Below, piece after piece: positions 43,023 through 52,117 of a stretch of 64,000 nucleotides of DNA; position 1 is the first letter of the stretch; each line of letters opens with the position of its first letter. Origin of the DNA: Saccharopolyspora montiporae (GTDB taxonomy: Bacteria > Actinomycetota > Actinomycetes > Mycobacteriales > Pseudonocardiaceae); the NCBI RefSeq assembly GCF_015209505.1, contig NZ_JADEYC010000007.1, positions 124,001 through 188,000 on the forward strand, given 5' to 3'. The position numbers were made by a program, and so were the translations under genes. The notes below the pieces were generated by a model. It did no database searches. It was not told where the DNA came from and was given only the letters and a program-made list of their open reading frames with translations.

Positions 43023-44167
43023 GTATCGAGCTCCCGTTCTTCCCGCCGGACCTCTTCGAGCAGGACCGCAAGGTCTTCCTGGACATCGTCCGCGAGATCG
43101 GCACCGGGCCGGAGCAGAAGTTCATCCTCGGCGAGCAGACCCGCAGGTTCGAGGATGCCCTGCGCGAGGAGCTCGGCGCCGCCGACGTCATCGCCTGCGG
43201 CAGCGGCACCGCCGCGCTCGGGCTCGTGCTGCGCGGTATGGGCGTCGGTCGCGGGGACGAGGTCGTCGTGCCCGCGTTCGGGTGCGCTCCCCTGGCTTCG
43301 GCGGTGCTGGGCGTCGGGGCCGCACCGGTGTTCGCCGATATCGACCCACACCGGATGACCGCCGACCCGGACGAGGTCGAACGAAGCATCACGGGGCGCA
43401 CCAAAGCCCTCCTCCCGGCGCACATGTTCTCGGTGATGGCCGACATGCCGCGGTTCGCCGAGATCGCCCGCCGCCGCGGGGTGCGCCTGGTGGAGGATTC
43501 GGCCGTCGCCCAGGGCGCCGAGCGCCACGGCGTCCCGGCCGGACTGTGGGGCGAAGCGGGCGTGTACTCGTTCGTGCAGGTCAAATCGTTCGGCATGCCC
43601 GGTGAGGGTGGTGCCGTGGTGACCCGGGACGCGGAACTGGGCCGCCGGGTGCGGATGCTGCGCAACCACGGGCAGTCCCGCCGGTTCGTGCACGAGGTGA
43701 TCGGCACCAACAGCCGCTTCGACGAGATCCAGGCCGCCTTCCAGCTGCACCGGCTCCCCGGTTTCGCCGACCGGTTGCGCCGCCGCGCCGAGATCGCCGA
43801 GCACTACACGCGCCGGTTCGCCCCGCTGGCCGACCGCGGCATCGTCCCGCCACCGGACGACGGCGACGGGCGCTGCTACTACGTGTACTGCCTGCAGGTC
43901 CAGGACCGCGACGGCTTGCAGGAACACCTCGCCGACCGCGGCATCGGATCGCACGTGTACTACCCGCAACCACTGCCCCATCAAGCGGCGTTCGCCCCGC
44001 ACGCCGCGGCGTCCTGCTGGCCCAACGCCGAGCGCGCGTGCGAGCGGATCCTCGCGCTGCCGATCTACCCGCACCTCGCCGACCACGACGTGGACCGCAT
44101 CACCGAAGCCGTGCTGGAGTTCGCCGGCCCGGCGCACCAGGACCGACCGGAAAGCCCCCTGCCATGA
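43019..44167 (+). CDS. DegT/DnrJ/EryC1-family PLP aminotransferase (second)
   Basis: A 382-residue protein paralogous to the preceding one, with Asp160 in LVEDSAVA and Lys189 in SFVQVKSFGMPGEGG, so it also appears catalytically competent. The N-terminal ILGEQTRRFEDAL and ACGSGTAALGLVLRG segments match. The order of two coupled, non-identical aminotransferases could mean two amination steps or a heteromeric enzyme. GGGAGG lies eight bases before the GTG at 43019. Confidence 0.9.
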   Translation: MSIELPFFPPDLFEQDRKVFLDIVREIGTGPEQKFILGEQTRRFEDALREELGAADVIACGSGTAALGLVLRGMGVGRGDEVVVPAFGCAPLASAVLGVGAAPVFADIDPHRMTADPDEVERSITGRTKALLPAHMFSVMADMPRFAEIARRRGVRLVEDSAVAQGAERHGVPAGLWGEAGVYSFVQVKSFGMPGEGGAVVTRDAELGRRVRMLRNHGQSRRFVHEVIGTNSRFDEIQAAFQLHRLPGFADRLRRRAEIAEHYTRRFAPLADRGIVPPPDDGDGRCYYVYCLQVQDRDGLQEHLADRGIGSHVYYPQPLPHQAAFAPHAAASCWPNAERACERILALPIYPHLADHDVDRITEAVLEFAGPAHQDRPESPLP

Positions 44168-45132
44168 CCCTGCGCACCACCACCGGAACCGAACCGCGAA
44201 CACCGCGCCCGGAGAGCACGGCCCGCAGCTTCGCCCGGTTGGGCAAGCTCGACGTCTACGACTACTACCTGAGCATCCTCGTGGCCGCCGCGGCCGTGCT
44301 CGTCCCGATCTCGGCGGCACAGCAGGGAACCGCGCCGATGCTCGTGCTGTTCCTGCTCGGCGAGATCGCCACCATCGTGGCCCTGGTCGCCTTCGACGAC
44401 GTCACCGGCTTCCGGGACGGCAGCGACACGGCCAACTACGGCCCGAACGATCCGCTGCGCAAGAAGCTGCGCAAACCCCTGGTCGCCGGCACGCTCACCG
44501 AACGCCAAGCGCTGCGGTTCGGCTGGATCACCGCGGGTGCCGGCGCCGTGCTGTGGACGGCGGCGGTCGCGATCGCCCCGCACCGGCCGACCTGGGCGGT
44601 GGTGCTGGTGGCGGCGACCTACGCGATCGCGCTGCAGTACTCCTACGGGCTCAAGCTCAGCTACCGCGGCCTGCAGGAGGCGTTCCTGGTGGCGCTGGGC
44701 ACGGTACTCGTGCTCGCGCCCTTCGCGCTGTCCACCGGCCAGTTCTCCGGGTTCGTGCTCGTCCAGGCACTGCTGTTCGGCAACGGCGTGCTGATGTTCG
44801 GGGTGTACTCCAACACCAACGACGTCGACGGGGACCGCGCCGTCGACCGGCCGACGGTCGCCGCGCTGACCTCCGAACGCGGCAACGCGCTGTTCATCGG
44901 CGCCCTGAGCCTGGCCGAGTTCCTGCTCGGTGCGGCCGCCTCGGTGACCGGGATCGCGCCGTGGTGGTTCGTCCTGCTCATGCTGCCCGCCACCGCGCTG
45001 CGGACCACGCAGTACTACCTCGGGTTCCGGCGCGGCGACATCATGCGCGCCCGCAAGCTCGGCTTCCGCGTGCACCGCACCAGCGTGGCACTGCTCATCG
45101 CCGCCAACCTCCTGGTCGCGGGCGGAGCCTGA
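44164..45132 (+). CDS. UbiA-family membrane prenyltransferase
   Basis: A 322-residue protein with eight or nine membrane helices. The two Asp-rich motifs that bind the prenyl diphosphate are DDVTGFRDGSD (78-88) and NDVDGDRAVD (219-228). UbiA enzymes prenylate aromatic rings or attach isoprenoids or phosphoribose to lipids. As the only recognised lipid-handling enzyme in the arm it implies a prenylated, membrane-associated intermediate. ATGA overlap with the aminotransferase and TGATG with the next gene. Confidence 0.88.
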   Translation: MTLRTTTGTEPRTPRPESTARSFARLGKLDVYDYYLSILVAAAAVLVPISAAQQGTAPMLVLFLLGEIATIVALVAFDDVTGFRDGSDTANYGPNDPLRKKLRKPLVAGTLTERQALRFGWITAGAGAVLWTAAVAIAPHRPTWAVVLVAATYAIALQYSYGLKLSYRGLQEAFLVALGTVLVLAPFALSTGQFSGFVLVQALLFGNGVLMFGVYSNTNDVDGDRAVDRPTVAALTSERGNALFIGALSLAEFLLGAAASVTGIAPWWFVLLMLPATALRTTQYYLGFRRGDIMRARKLGFRVHRTSVALLIAANLLVAGGA

Positions 45133-46478
45133 TGCCGGATCTGGACGTGGCGGTGGTCGGTGCGGGCATGGCCGGGCTGACCGCGGCCGACGAACTGGCC
45201 CGCAGCGGCCTGTCCGTCCGGGTCTTCGAAACCGGCGAGCAGGTCGGCGGGCGCATGGCCGGCTTCCGGCACCGCGGGTACACGGTGGACACCGGCGCGG
45301 AGCAGATCTCGCCGAGCGGCTACCGGGCGACGTGGGAACTGCTGGCACGCCTGGGTTTCCGCGACCGCGACGTGCCGCGGTTGGGCGGACGGATCTCGGT
45401 CTGGCGCGGACGCCGTGCCCGACCCGGTGTCGCCGAGGCGCGGGGGATGCTCACCGGTGCCGGACTCGGGCTGCGCGGCAGGGCCGATCTGGCCCGCTTC
45501 CAGGCATGGGCGCGACGGCACCGCCACCTCTTCGACGGCGATCACCCGGAGACCAGCCCGCTGGGCACGACCACCCTCGCCGAGCTCGGTGGCCGTTACC
45601 ACCGCGACCTGCACGACTACCTGCTCCAGCCGGTCGCCGGGACGTTCTTCGGCTGGGACCCGCAGCGTTCGGCGGCCGCGCCCATGGTGAGCCTGCTGCT
45701 CGACGTCGGCGATGCGAGCCGCTGGCGCACCTACCGCGGCGGGATGGACACCGCGGCCCGGATGCTGGCCGCGCGGCTCGACGTGCGCACCGGGCAGACC
45801 GTCCGACAGGTCGTGTCCGGTACCGGATCGGCGCAGCTGCTCACCGATGCGGGCGCGGTCAGCGCTCGGGCGGTCCTGCTCTGCGTGCCCGCCCCGGTGG
45901 CCGCCCGCCTGCACGCCAACCCGACCGAGCAAGAGGCCCGATACCTGGCGGCGGCCACGTTCCACCCCGCCGTCAAGGTCAGCTGCCTGCTGCACCGCCC
46001 GCTCGCCCCGCGCGGCGGGAAGTCCACCTACGTGCTGCTCACGCCAGCGGTGGCCGACGGCGCGCTGTCCGCCATCATCTTCGACCACCGCAAGCACCCC
46101 GATCGGGCGCCCGCCGGCGCCGGGCTGCTCACGCTCATGCCCGCGCGGGCCGCCACCGCCTCGATGCTGGACCGGGCCGATTCGGACGTCGCCGGCACGC
46201 TCACCGCCGCGGCCGAGCGCTACCTGCCCGGGCTGGCCGGCGCGACGTGGCGGACCTTCGTGCACCGGTTCCCGCACGGGCTCCCGGAAGCGACCCCGGC
46301 GGTGCTGCGCCAGCGAGCCGGGTTCGCCGCGCGCCCGACCGGACCGGTCGACTTCGCCGGGGACTGGGTGCTGCAGCGCCCGTCCAGCGAGGCTGCGGTG
46401 CGGTCCGGCGCGTTGGCCGCGTCGCGGACGCGCGCCCACCTGTCCTCCCGCGCCGCCGTGCCGGTGCGGGTCCGATGA
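45132..46478 (+). CDS. FAD-dependent amine-oxidase/protoporphyrinogen-oxidase-like protein
   Basis: A 448-residue flavoprotein. The FAD motif is VAVVGAGMAGLTAADELARSG followed by GEQVGGRMAGFRHRGYTVDTGAEQ, as in phytoene desaturase, amine oxidase and PPOX-like enzymes. FVHRFPHGLPEATP and GPVDFAGDWVLQRPSSEAAVRSG near the C-terminus close the FAD site. After a UbiA step it could oxidise a prenyl chain or ring, or reduce it as geranylgeranyl reductases do; the assignment is open. Confidence 0.82.
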   Translation: MPDLDVAVVGAGMAGLTAADELARSGLSVRVFETGEQVGGRMAGFRHRGYTVDTGAEQISPSGYRATWELLARLGFRDRDVPRLGGRISVWRGRRARPGVAEARGMLTGAGLGLRGRADLARFQAWARRHRHLFDGDHPETSPLGTTTLAELGGRYHRDLHDYLLQPVAGTFFGWDPQRSAAAPMVSLLLDVGDASRWRTYRGGMDTAARMLAARLDVRTGQTVRQVVSGTGSAQLLTDAGAVSARAVLLCVPAPVAARLHANPTEQEARYLAAATFHPAVKVSCLLHRPLAPRGGKSTYVLLTPAVADGALSAIIFDHRKHPDRAPAGAGLLTLMPARAATASMLDRADSDVAGTLTAAAERYLPGLAGATWRTFVHRFPHGLPEATPAVLRQRAGFAARPTGPVDFAGDWVLQRPSSEAAVRSGALAASRTRAHLSSRAAVPVRVR

Positions 46479-48097
46479 CCGATGCGCAGGAAAGGATTCG
46501 GGTGAAACCGCACGACATGGGGGTGCTCTTCGACGAGTGCGCCGAACGCGGACGCGGTCCTACCGTGTACCTGGACCGCCCGTTCGACCTCGCCCCCGGG
46601 GCGGGAACCCGGTACGACCCGGCCGAGCTGGCCGCACTGGTGCAGCAGGCGGCCGGGTGGCTGGCGGCGGCCGGTGCCGGTCCCGGACAGCGCGTCGCGA
46701 TCGTCAAAGACAACCACTGGGACTACGACCTGCTGGCGTGCGCGGCGGTGCGCGTGGGCGCCGTCCCGGCCCAGCTGTCCGCGCACCTGGCGCCGGGATC
46801 GCTGGAAGTGCTGCTCAAACGGCTCGACCCGGCGGTACTGGTGACGACCTCCGCGCTGCTGACCACCGCGGGCGAATCCGGGGTGGACCTCAGCTCGTTC
46901 GCCGGAACCACCGTGTCGCTGGACGGCCCGGCCACCGGCGCGATCGGCCTGCACGAGGTGCTCGGCCGGTCCGCCCCCGCCCCGCATCGACGCGATCCGG
47001 ACGCCCCGCTGATCATCAACCACACCTCGGGCACCACGGGCGCGCCCAAGCTCGTCGTGCACTCCACGCGGACCCTGGTGCGCGGGCTGGCGCGGTTCGA
47101 ATCCCGCCGGTTGCCGCTGATCGGCGTGCGCGGGGACGACGTCGTGGCCAACGCCAGCGCCTACCCGCACGGCCGCACGTTCTGCTGGACGGCGGTGGTG
47201 CTGAGCATGGCGCCGCACGAGGTGCTGATCCTCAGTGACCACGACCCCGACCGGGCCGATCCGCTGCTGCGTGCGCACCCGCCGACGATCGTGGAAGCGC
47301 TGCCCTCGACCTTCGTGCGCTTCCAGCCGCTGGCGCGGCAGTTGGACAACCCGTTCCGCCGCACGCGGTTGTTCATCAGCACGTACGACGCGATGCACCC
47401 ACCGACGATCCGCACCTTCCTGGACGCCTCGACGCGCCGCTTCCCGGTGTGGATGCAGGGCTGGGGCCAGACCGAGACGGGACCGCTGACGTTCCGGTTC
47501 CACACCCGCGGTTCGCTGGCCGCCGATCGCGGTGTCCGCCCGACGACGCGCGATCTGGGCCGTCCGGTTCCGGGCAAGACCCGGTTGCGCGTCGTGGATC
47601 CGGAGACCTTCGAGCCGGTGCGGGGCGGCCGGCCCGGTCTCGTGCTGGCGCGCACCGGCGCGTGCTGCCAGGACTACGTCGGCGAGACCGAGCGCTGGCA
47701 GCGCAAGCGCAGCGCAGGTTGGTGGAACACCGGGGACATCGCGGTACGCACCCGCACCGGCCGGGTGCTGCTGCTGGACCGGGAGGTCGACCACGGCCCG
47801 GAGCTGAGCTGCCTGCAGACCGAGGACCTGCTCGAAGACCGGCTCGGCGAGGCCCAGGAATGCGTGGTGCTCGCCCGGCCCGGGGCTGATCCGCTGCCGG
47901 TCGTGGTCACCGCGGACGGGCACTTGCCGCGCGCGTCCTGGCGGGCCGCGGCGCGCGGGCTCCCGTCGATGGCCGCGCCCATTGCGCTGACCTGGGCGGA
48001 GGTGCCGCGCACCGGGACCGGGAAGGTGCGCAGGCACGCCCTGCTGGAGCAGCTCACCGGTCGCGGCGAGACCTGCGGCTCCGGGGAGTGGACGTGA
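46475..48097 (+). CDS. AMP-forming acyl/aryl ligase (first)
   Basis: A 540-residue ANL-superfamily enzyme that adenylates a carboxylic acid and usually transfers it to CoA. Core motifs: HTSGTTGAPK (183-192), GWGQTETGP and WNTGDIAV. The hinge region, normally GRxxDxIxxGGxxIxPxxVE, reads LLDREVDHGPELSCLQTEDLLED, a marked departure, while the final TGTGKVRRHALLEQL is conserved. The substrate is unknown. ATGA overlap with the FAD gene and GTGA overlap with the methyltransferase. Confidence 0.85.
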   Translation: MTDAQERIRVKPHDMGVLFDECAERGRGPTVYLDRPFDLAPGAGTRYDPAELAALVQQAAGWLAAAGAGPGQRVAIVKDNHWDYDLLACAAVRVGAVPAQLSAHLAPGSLEVLLKRLDPAVLVTTSALLTTAGESGVDLSSFAGTTVSLDGPATGAIGLHEVLGRSAPAPHRRDPDAPLIINHTSGTTGAPKLVVHSTRTLVRGLARFESRRLPLIGVRGDDVVANASAYPHGRTFCWTAVVLSMAPHEVLILSDHDPDRADPLLRAHPPTIVEALPSTFVRFQPLARQLDNPFRRTRLFISTYDAMHPPTIRTFLDASTRRFPVWMQGWGQTETGPLTFRFHTRGSLAADRGVRPTTRDLGRPVPGKTRLRVVDPETFEPVRGGRPGLVLARTGACCQDYVGETERWQRKRSAGWWNTGDIAVRTRTGRVLLLDREVDHGPELSCLQTEDLLEDRLGEAQECVVLARPGADPLPVVVTADGHLPRASWRAAARGLPSMAAPIALTWAEVPRTGTGKVRRHALLEQLTGRGETCGSGEWT

Positions 48098-48888
48098 ACA
48101 CCGCTGCGGATTACGCGTTCGCCCGGGACGGCGGCGCCGCCGCACGCCGGCATGCGCTGCTGGCGGAGGCCTACGATCCCGTGACGCTGGACCGGTTGGC
48201 CGAGACCGGGGTCGGCTCGGGCTGGCAGTGCCTGGAGGTCGGTGCCGGGGCGGGCACCGTGTCGGTGTGGCTGGCGGAGCGCGTGGCCCCGTCCGGCGAG
48301 GTGCTGGCCACCGATGTGCGGCGGCCGGTGCTGCCGCGGATGCCCGGGTTGCGCGGGCAGGTGCACGATGCGGTCACCGATCCGCTCCCGGAGGCGGCGT
48401 TCGACCTGGTGGTCGCTCGCCTGGTGCTGCGCCACCTGCCGCAGCGCGCCCAGGTGCTGGACGGGCTGGTGCGGGCGCTCAAACCCGGCGGGTGGCTGCA
48501 GATCGACGAGTTCGACACCAGTTACGAACCACCGCTGCTCGTCGACGACGCCGCGGATCGGCGGGTGTTCGAGTCGTTCCTGGCGGCCAAGGACATCGCG
48601 ATGCGCGCCCGCGGCGTGGATCCGTCCTTCGGGCGGCACGCTGCCGGCGCGATGCGCGATGCGGGACTGGTCGAGGTCGATCCGCGTCCGCGCGTGCAGC
48701 TGCGCCATCCCGGTTCGGCCGATCTGGCGCTGCTGGCCGAGAACGTCACCGACATGCGGGATTCGCTGCGGGAAGCGGGCATGTCCGAACACGAGCTCGA
48801 CCGGGTGCGCGACCTGTTCGCCGCGCCGGGATTCCGCGCGTGTTCGAGCCTGCTGTACTCGGTGCACGGCCGGAAGGCAGCGCGGTGA
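48094..48888 (+). CDS. SAM-dependent methyltransferase
   Basis: A 264-residue class I methyltransferase. Motif I is CLEVGAGAGTVSVWLAERVAPSGEVLATDV, then FDLVVARLVLRHLPQR and ALKPGGWLQIDEFD in the motif III position. The EFD(T/S)SYEP-type stretch is common in actinobacterial small-molecule methyltransferases. GGGGAG lies five bases before the GTG at 48094. Confidence 0.87.
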   Translation: MNTAADYAFARDGGAAARRHALLAEAYDPVTLDRLAETGVGSGWQCLEVGAGAGTVSVWLAERVAPSGEVLATDVRRPVLPRMPGLRGQVHDAVTDPLPEAAFDLVVARLVLRHLPQRAQVLDGLVRALKPGGWLQIDEFDTSYEPPLLVDDAADRRVFESFLAAKDIAMRARGVDPSFGRHAAGAMRDAGLVEVDPRPRVQLRHPGSADLALLAENVTDMRDSLREAGMSEHELDRVRDLFAAPGFRACSSLLYSVHGRKAAR

Positions 48889-50486
48889 CCGGGATCGCCG
48901 CTCCGCAGCAGGCTGCGGTCAGCGCCGAGGTGGCGGGGCAACTGCTGCGGCTCGCGGGTTGCCACCCACCGGAGGTCGAGGTGCAGGTGGACCGCGCCGG
49001 TCCGCTGCGCGTGGATCCGACCGAGGAGACCGCGGTGCAAGCCGCCTGCGGGATCATGCACGTGCACGGGCGGGCCGCGGGGCACCCGGTGCCGCTGGGC
49101 GTGGACTACGCCTCGGCCACAGCCGGTGTGCTGGCCGCGCAGGGCGCAGTGGCCGCCGCGTTCGCGCGCGCCCGCGGGGCGCAGATCTCGGCGGTGCGCA
49201 CCTCGGCAGTGCAGGCCGCGCTGCTGTCCGTGCAGCAGTACGTCGCGGTCGCCGCGGCAGGCGGGATCGAGCCCGCCGCGGCGCCCACCGGACGCCGACC
49301 GCCGTTCACCTCTCGCGACGGCGTGCGGTTCGAGGTGGAGACACTGGATGCCGAGGTCTGGCAGCGTTTTTGGCAGTTCCTGGGCGCTGCGCACCCGGAG
49401 ATCAGCGGTGGTTGGTGGCCGTTCCAGCAGCGCTTCGCCACCGCGCGCTGCGACCTGCCGGTCCGGCTGCACGAGGTCACCGCGGATGCCGACTACGCCG
49501 GTGTCCGCGCGGCCGCCGAGCGGTCCGGGATGAGCGTGCTCGCGGTCCGCGCGGAACCCGAAGCACCCGCGGAACTCCCGGCTTTCGCGCTGACCCCGCT
49601 GGGCGGGGGCTCACCCGGCGTTCCGCAGGCCACGGGACCGCTACCGCTGGAGGGCGTGACCGTGGTGGAGTCCACCCGCCGGGTGCAAGGGCCGCTGGTC
49701 GGGCACGTGCTGCGGCTGCTGGGCGCCGACGTGCTGCGCGCGGAACCCCCGGGGGGCGATCCGCTGCGCGGTGTACCGCCGCTCGTCGGTGACTGCTCGG
49801 CGCGTTACCTGGCGCTCAACCGCGGCAAGCGGGTCGTGGAACTCGACATCAAGTCCGCTCGCGGCCGCGACGAGCTGCGTGGTCTCCTCTCGGGCGCGGA
49901 CGTGTTCGTGCACAACTGGGCGCCGGGCAAGGCCGCGGAGCTGGGGTTGGACGCGGGAACGCTGGTGCGGGACCGCCCGGGGCTGTGCTATGCGGAGGCG
50001 TCCGGGTGGGGCACGGCGCTGGGTCCGCGACCGCCGGTGGGCACGGACTTCCTCGTGCAGGCGCACAGCGGGCTGGCGGCTGCACTGCGCCCCGGCCGGG
50101 CAGAACCGTCGCTGATGACGTTGACCGATGTGCTGGGCGGGCTGGTGTGCGCGCAGGGCGTGCTCGCCGGGCTGCTGCACCGGGTGCGCACCGGTCGCGG
50201 TTGCCGGGTGGCATCGTCGCTGTTGTCCGCATCCGGCGTCCTGCCGCGCGGGCACAGCCCGCGCCAGGTGCTGCGCGCTGCGGACGGGTACGTGGCGGTC
50301 AGCGGGCCCGCGTCCGGCGCGTTCAGCGATGTGCTGCGCACCGGCAGTGCGGATGCGTCGACGGCGAGCTGGGTGCAGCGGTTCGCCGCCGCCGGGCTCG
50401 CAGCGACCACCGTGCAGGAGGACCTGCGCGCGCTGGCGGCTGACCCCGCCGCGCAGGAACCGGCTCGACCGTGGGAGTTCCGATGA
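48885..50486 (+). CDS. CoA-transferase family III (CaiB/BaiF), tandem arrangement
   Basis: A 533-residue protein in the family that moves CoA between carboxylic acids. Residues of about 254-533 carry the usual N-terminal landmarks: LEGVTVVESTRRVQGPLVGHVLRLLGADVLRAEPPGGD, NRGKRVVELDIKSARGRDEL, VHNWAPGKA and the catalytic Asp388 in VGTDFLVQAHSG. Residues of about 45-240 look like a second, partial copy lacking the Rossmann start (GVDYASATAGVLAAQGAVAAAFARARG and FTSRDGVRFEVE), so the protein is longer than the usual 400 residues. It overlaps both neighbours. Confidence 0.82.
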   Translation: MTGIAAPQQAAVSAEVAGQLLRLAGCHPPEVEVQVDRAGPLRVDPTEETAVQAACGIMHVHGRAAGHPVPLGVDYASATAGVLAAQGAVAAAFARARGAQISAVRTSAVQAALLSVQQYVAVAAAGGIEPAAAPTGRRPPFTSRDGVRFEVETLDAEVWQRFWQFLGAAHPEISGGWWPFQQRFATARCDLPVRLHEVTADADYAGVRAAAERSGMSVLAVRAEPEAPAELPAFALTPLGGGSPGVPQATGPLPLEGVTVVESTRRVQGPLVGHVLRLLGADVLRAEPPGGDPLRGVPPLVGDCSARYLALNRGKRVVELDIKSARGRDELRGLLSGADVFVHNWAPGKAAELGLDAGTLVRDRPGLCYAEASGWGTALGPRPPVGTDFLVQAHSGLAAALRPGRAEPSLMTLTDVLGGLVCAQGVLAGLLHRVRTGRGCRVASSLLSASGVLPRGHSPRQVLRAADGYVAVSGPASGAFSDVLRTGSADASTASWVQRFAAAGLAATTVQEDLRALAADPAAQEPARPWEFR

Positions 50487-52117
50487 GCCGTACGTGGACC
50501 TCGCGCGCCGGGGTGTCCATCACCGACCTGGTGCCCGCGTCGCTGCGCCGGGAGTGGGTGCGCCGCGGCGACTGCCCGGACCGGGATGTGTACACCGCGT
50601 TCCGCGAACGGGTCCGCGCGCACGGCACGCGCGAGGCGGTGCGCGACGACGAGCGGAGCCTGGACTACACCGCACTGGACCGCGAAGTGCGCCGGGTCGC
50701 GGGCGCGCTGGCCGAGCACGGCGTCGGCGAGCTCGACATCGTCGGTATCCGGATGCCCAACGGGTGGCGGCACGTGGTGGCCGAGCTGGCGGTGGCCGCG
50801 CTCGGTGCGGTGGCGCTGGTGTACCCGCCGGGCCCGGGTCGACGGGACACGGCGGCGCTGCTGGGCCGTTCCCGCGCCCGCGCGGCCGTGTTCGGTGCCG
50901 CGGCCGATGCCGACCGCACCGGCGATCTACCGCACCTGTCCGCGGCGTTCACCTTCGGCGCGGGCGAACTCGGTGCACGTTCGCTGGACGCCGCCGACCC
51001 GCAGCGGGAGGTGCCCGCGGTCGCGGTGGATCCGGAGGCCCCGGCACGGATCCTGGTCACCTCGGGGTCGCAGGCCGAGCCGAAGATGGTCGCCTACGCG
51101 CACAACGCGGTGCTCGGCGGTCGCGCGAACTACGTGCGGGCGCTGCAGCGGGAATGCGATCCGATGCGGGCCGCGATGCTCATGCCGCTGGGGTCCTCGT
51201 ACGGCTCGTGCGCGACGTTCGTCGCGATCGCCGCGCTCGGCTCGACGGTGCTGTTGCAGCCGCGGTTCGATCCGGCTGCGGCGCTGCGCCTGGTGGAGAG
51301 CGCCGGTGCGACGCATCTGTTCGGCGTGCCGACGATGCTGCGCCGACTGGCCGAGCACCCGCGGGCCGCTGCCGAGGACCTGTCCGGGCTGCGGGCGGTG
51401 GTGTCGAGTTCGGCGCCGCTGTCCGAGGTGACCGCGCGGGCCTGCGGCGACCGCCTCGGGGCGGAGGTGATCAGCGTGTACGGTTCCACGGACGGGATGA
51501 ACTGCCACACGGCCGCCACCGGTCTCGGCGCCGGGACGGGTGCGCCGGACCCGTCGGTGGCCGAGATCGGCATCGCCGATGAGCGCGGTACGTGGCTGCC
51601 CGCGGACGAGCCCGGCGAGGTACTGGCACGAGGCCCGATGACGCCGCTGAGCTACGTGGCCGCACCGGACCTCGACGAGCGCTACCGCACGCCTGCGGGC
51701 TGGGTGCGCTCCGGGGACCGGGGCGTGCTGGACGCGCGCGGGCGCCTGCACGTGCTGGGCAGGCTGGAGCAGGTCGTGGTCCGCGGCGGGTACACGATCA
51801 GCCCGGCCGAGGTCGAGCGGGAGATCACCGCCCACCCGGAGGTCGTCGACGTGGTCTGCGTCGGCGTGCCCGATGACGATCTCGGCGAGCGGATGTGCGC
51901 CTGCATCAGCCTCGCCGCGGGCAGCAGCGGGCTGGAACTCGGTGCGTTGACCGGGTTCCTGGAGCGCGAGCGCGGGCTGGAACGCCGCAAGCTGCCCGAA
52001 CTGCTGCTGGTGCTGGCGGAGCTCCCGCAGGCACCGACCGGCAAGGTCTGCAGGCGCACCACGCAAGCGCTGGCCACCGAGCAGTGCCGTCCACCCCTCG
52101 CGGAGGAGATCCGATGA
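50483..52117 (+). CDS. AMP-forming acyl/aryl ligase (second)
   Basis: A 544-residue ANL-family ligase. The P-loop motif is TSGSQAEPK (193-201) in place of the usual TSGSTGxPK. Other motifs are normal: VYGSTDGMN, RSGDRGVLDARGRLHVLGRLEQVVVRGGYTISPAEVE and TGKVCRR with the C-terminal Lys. By eye it is in the cyclohexanecarboxylate/fatty acyl-CoA ligase group. Located after the CoA-transferase and before the AhpD-like gene, with ATGA overlaps. Confidence 0.87.
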   Translation: MSRTWTSRAGVSITDLVPASLRREWVRRGDCPDRDVYTAFRERVRAHGTREAVRDDERSLDYTALDREVRRVAGALAEHGVGELDIVGIRMPNGWRHVVAELAVAALGAVALVYPPGPGRRDTAALLGRSRARAAVFGAAADADRTGDLPHLSAAFTFGAGELGARSLDAADPQREVPAVAVDPEAPARILVTSGSQAEPKMVAYAHNAVLGGRANYVRALQRECDPMRAAMLMPLGSSYGSCATFVAIAALGSTVLLQPRFDPAAALRLVESAGATHLFGVPTMLRRLAEHPRAAAEDLSGLRAVVSSSAPLSEVTARACGDRLGAEVISVYGSTDGMNCHTAATGLGAGTGAPDPSVAEIGIADERGTWLPADEPGEVLARGPMTPLSYVAAPDLDERYRTPAGWVRSGDRGVLDARGRLHVLGRLEQVVVRGGYTISPAEVEREITAHPEVVDVVCVGVPDDDLGERMCACISLAAGSSGLELGALTGFLERERGLERRKLPELLLVLAELPQAPTGKVCRRTTQALATEQCRPPLAEEIR

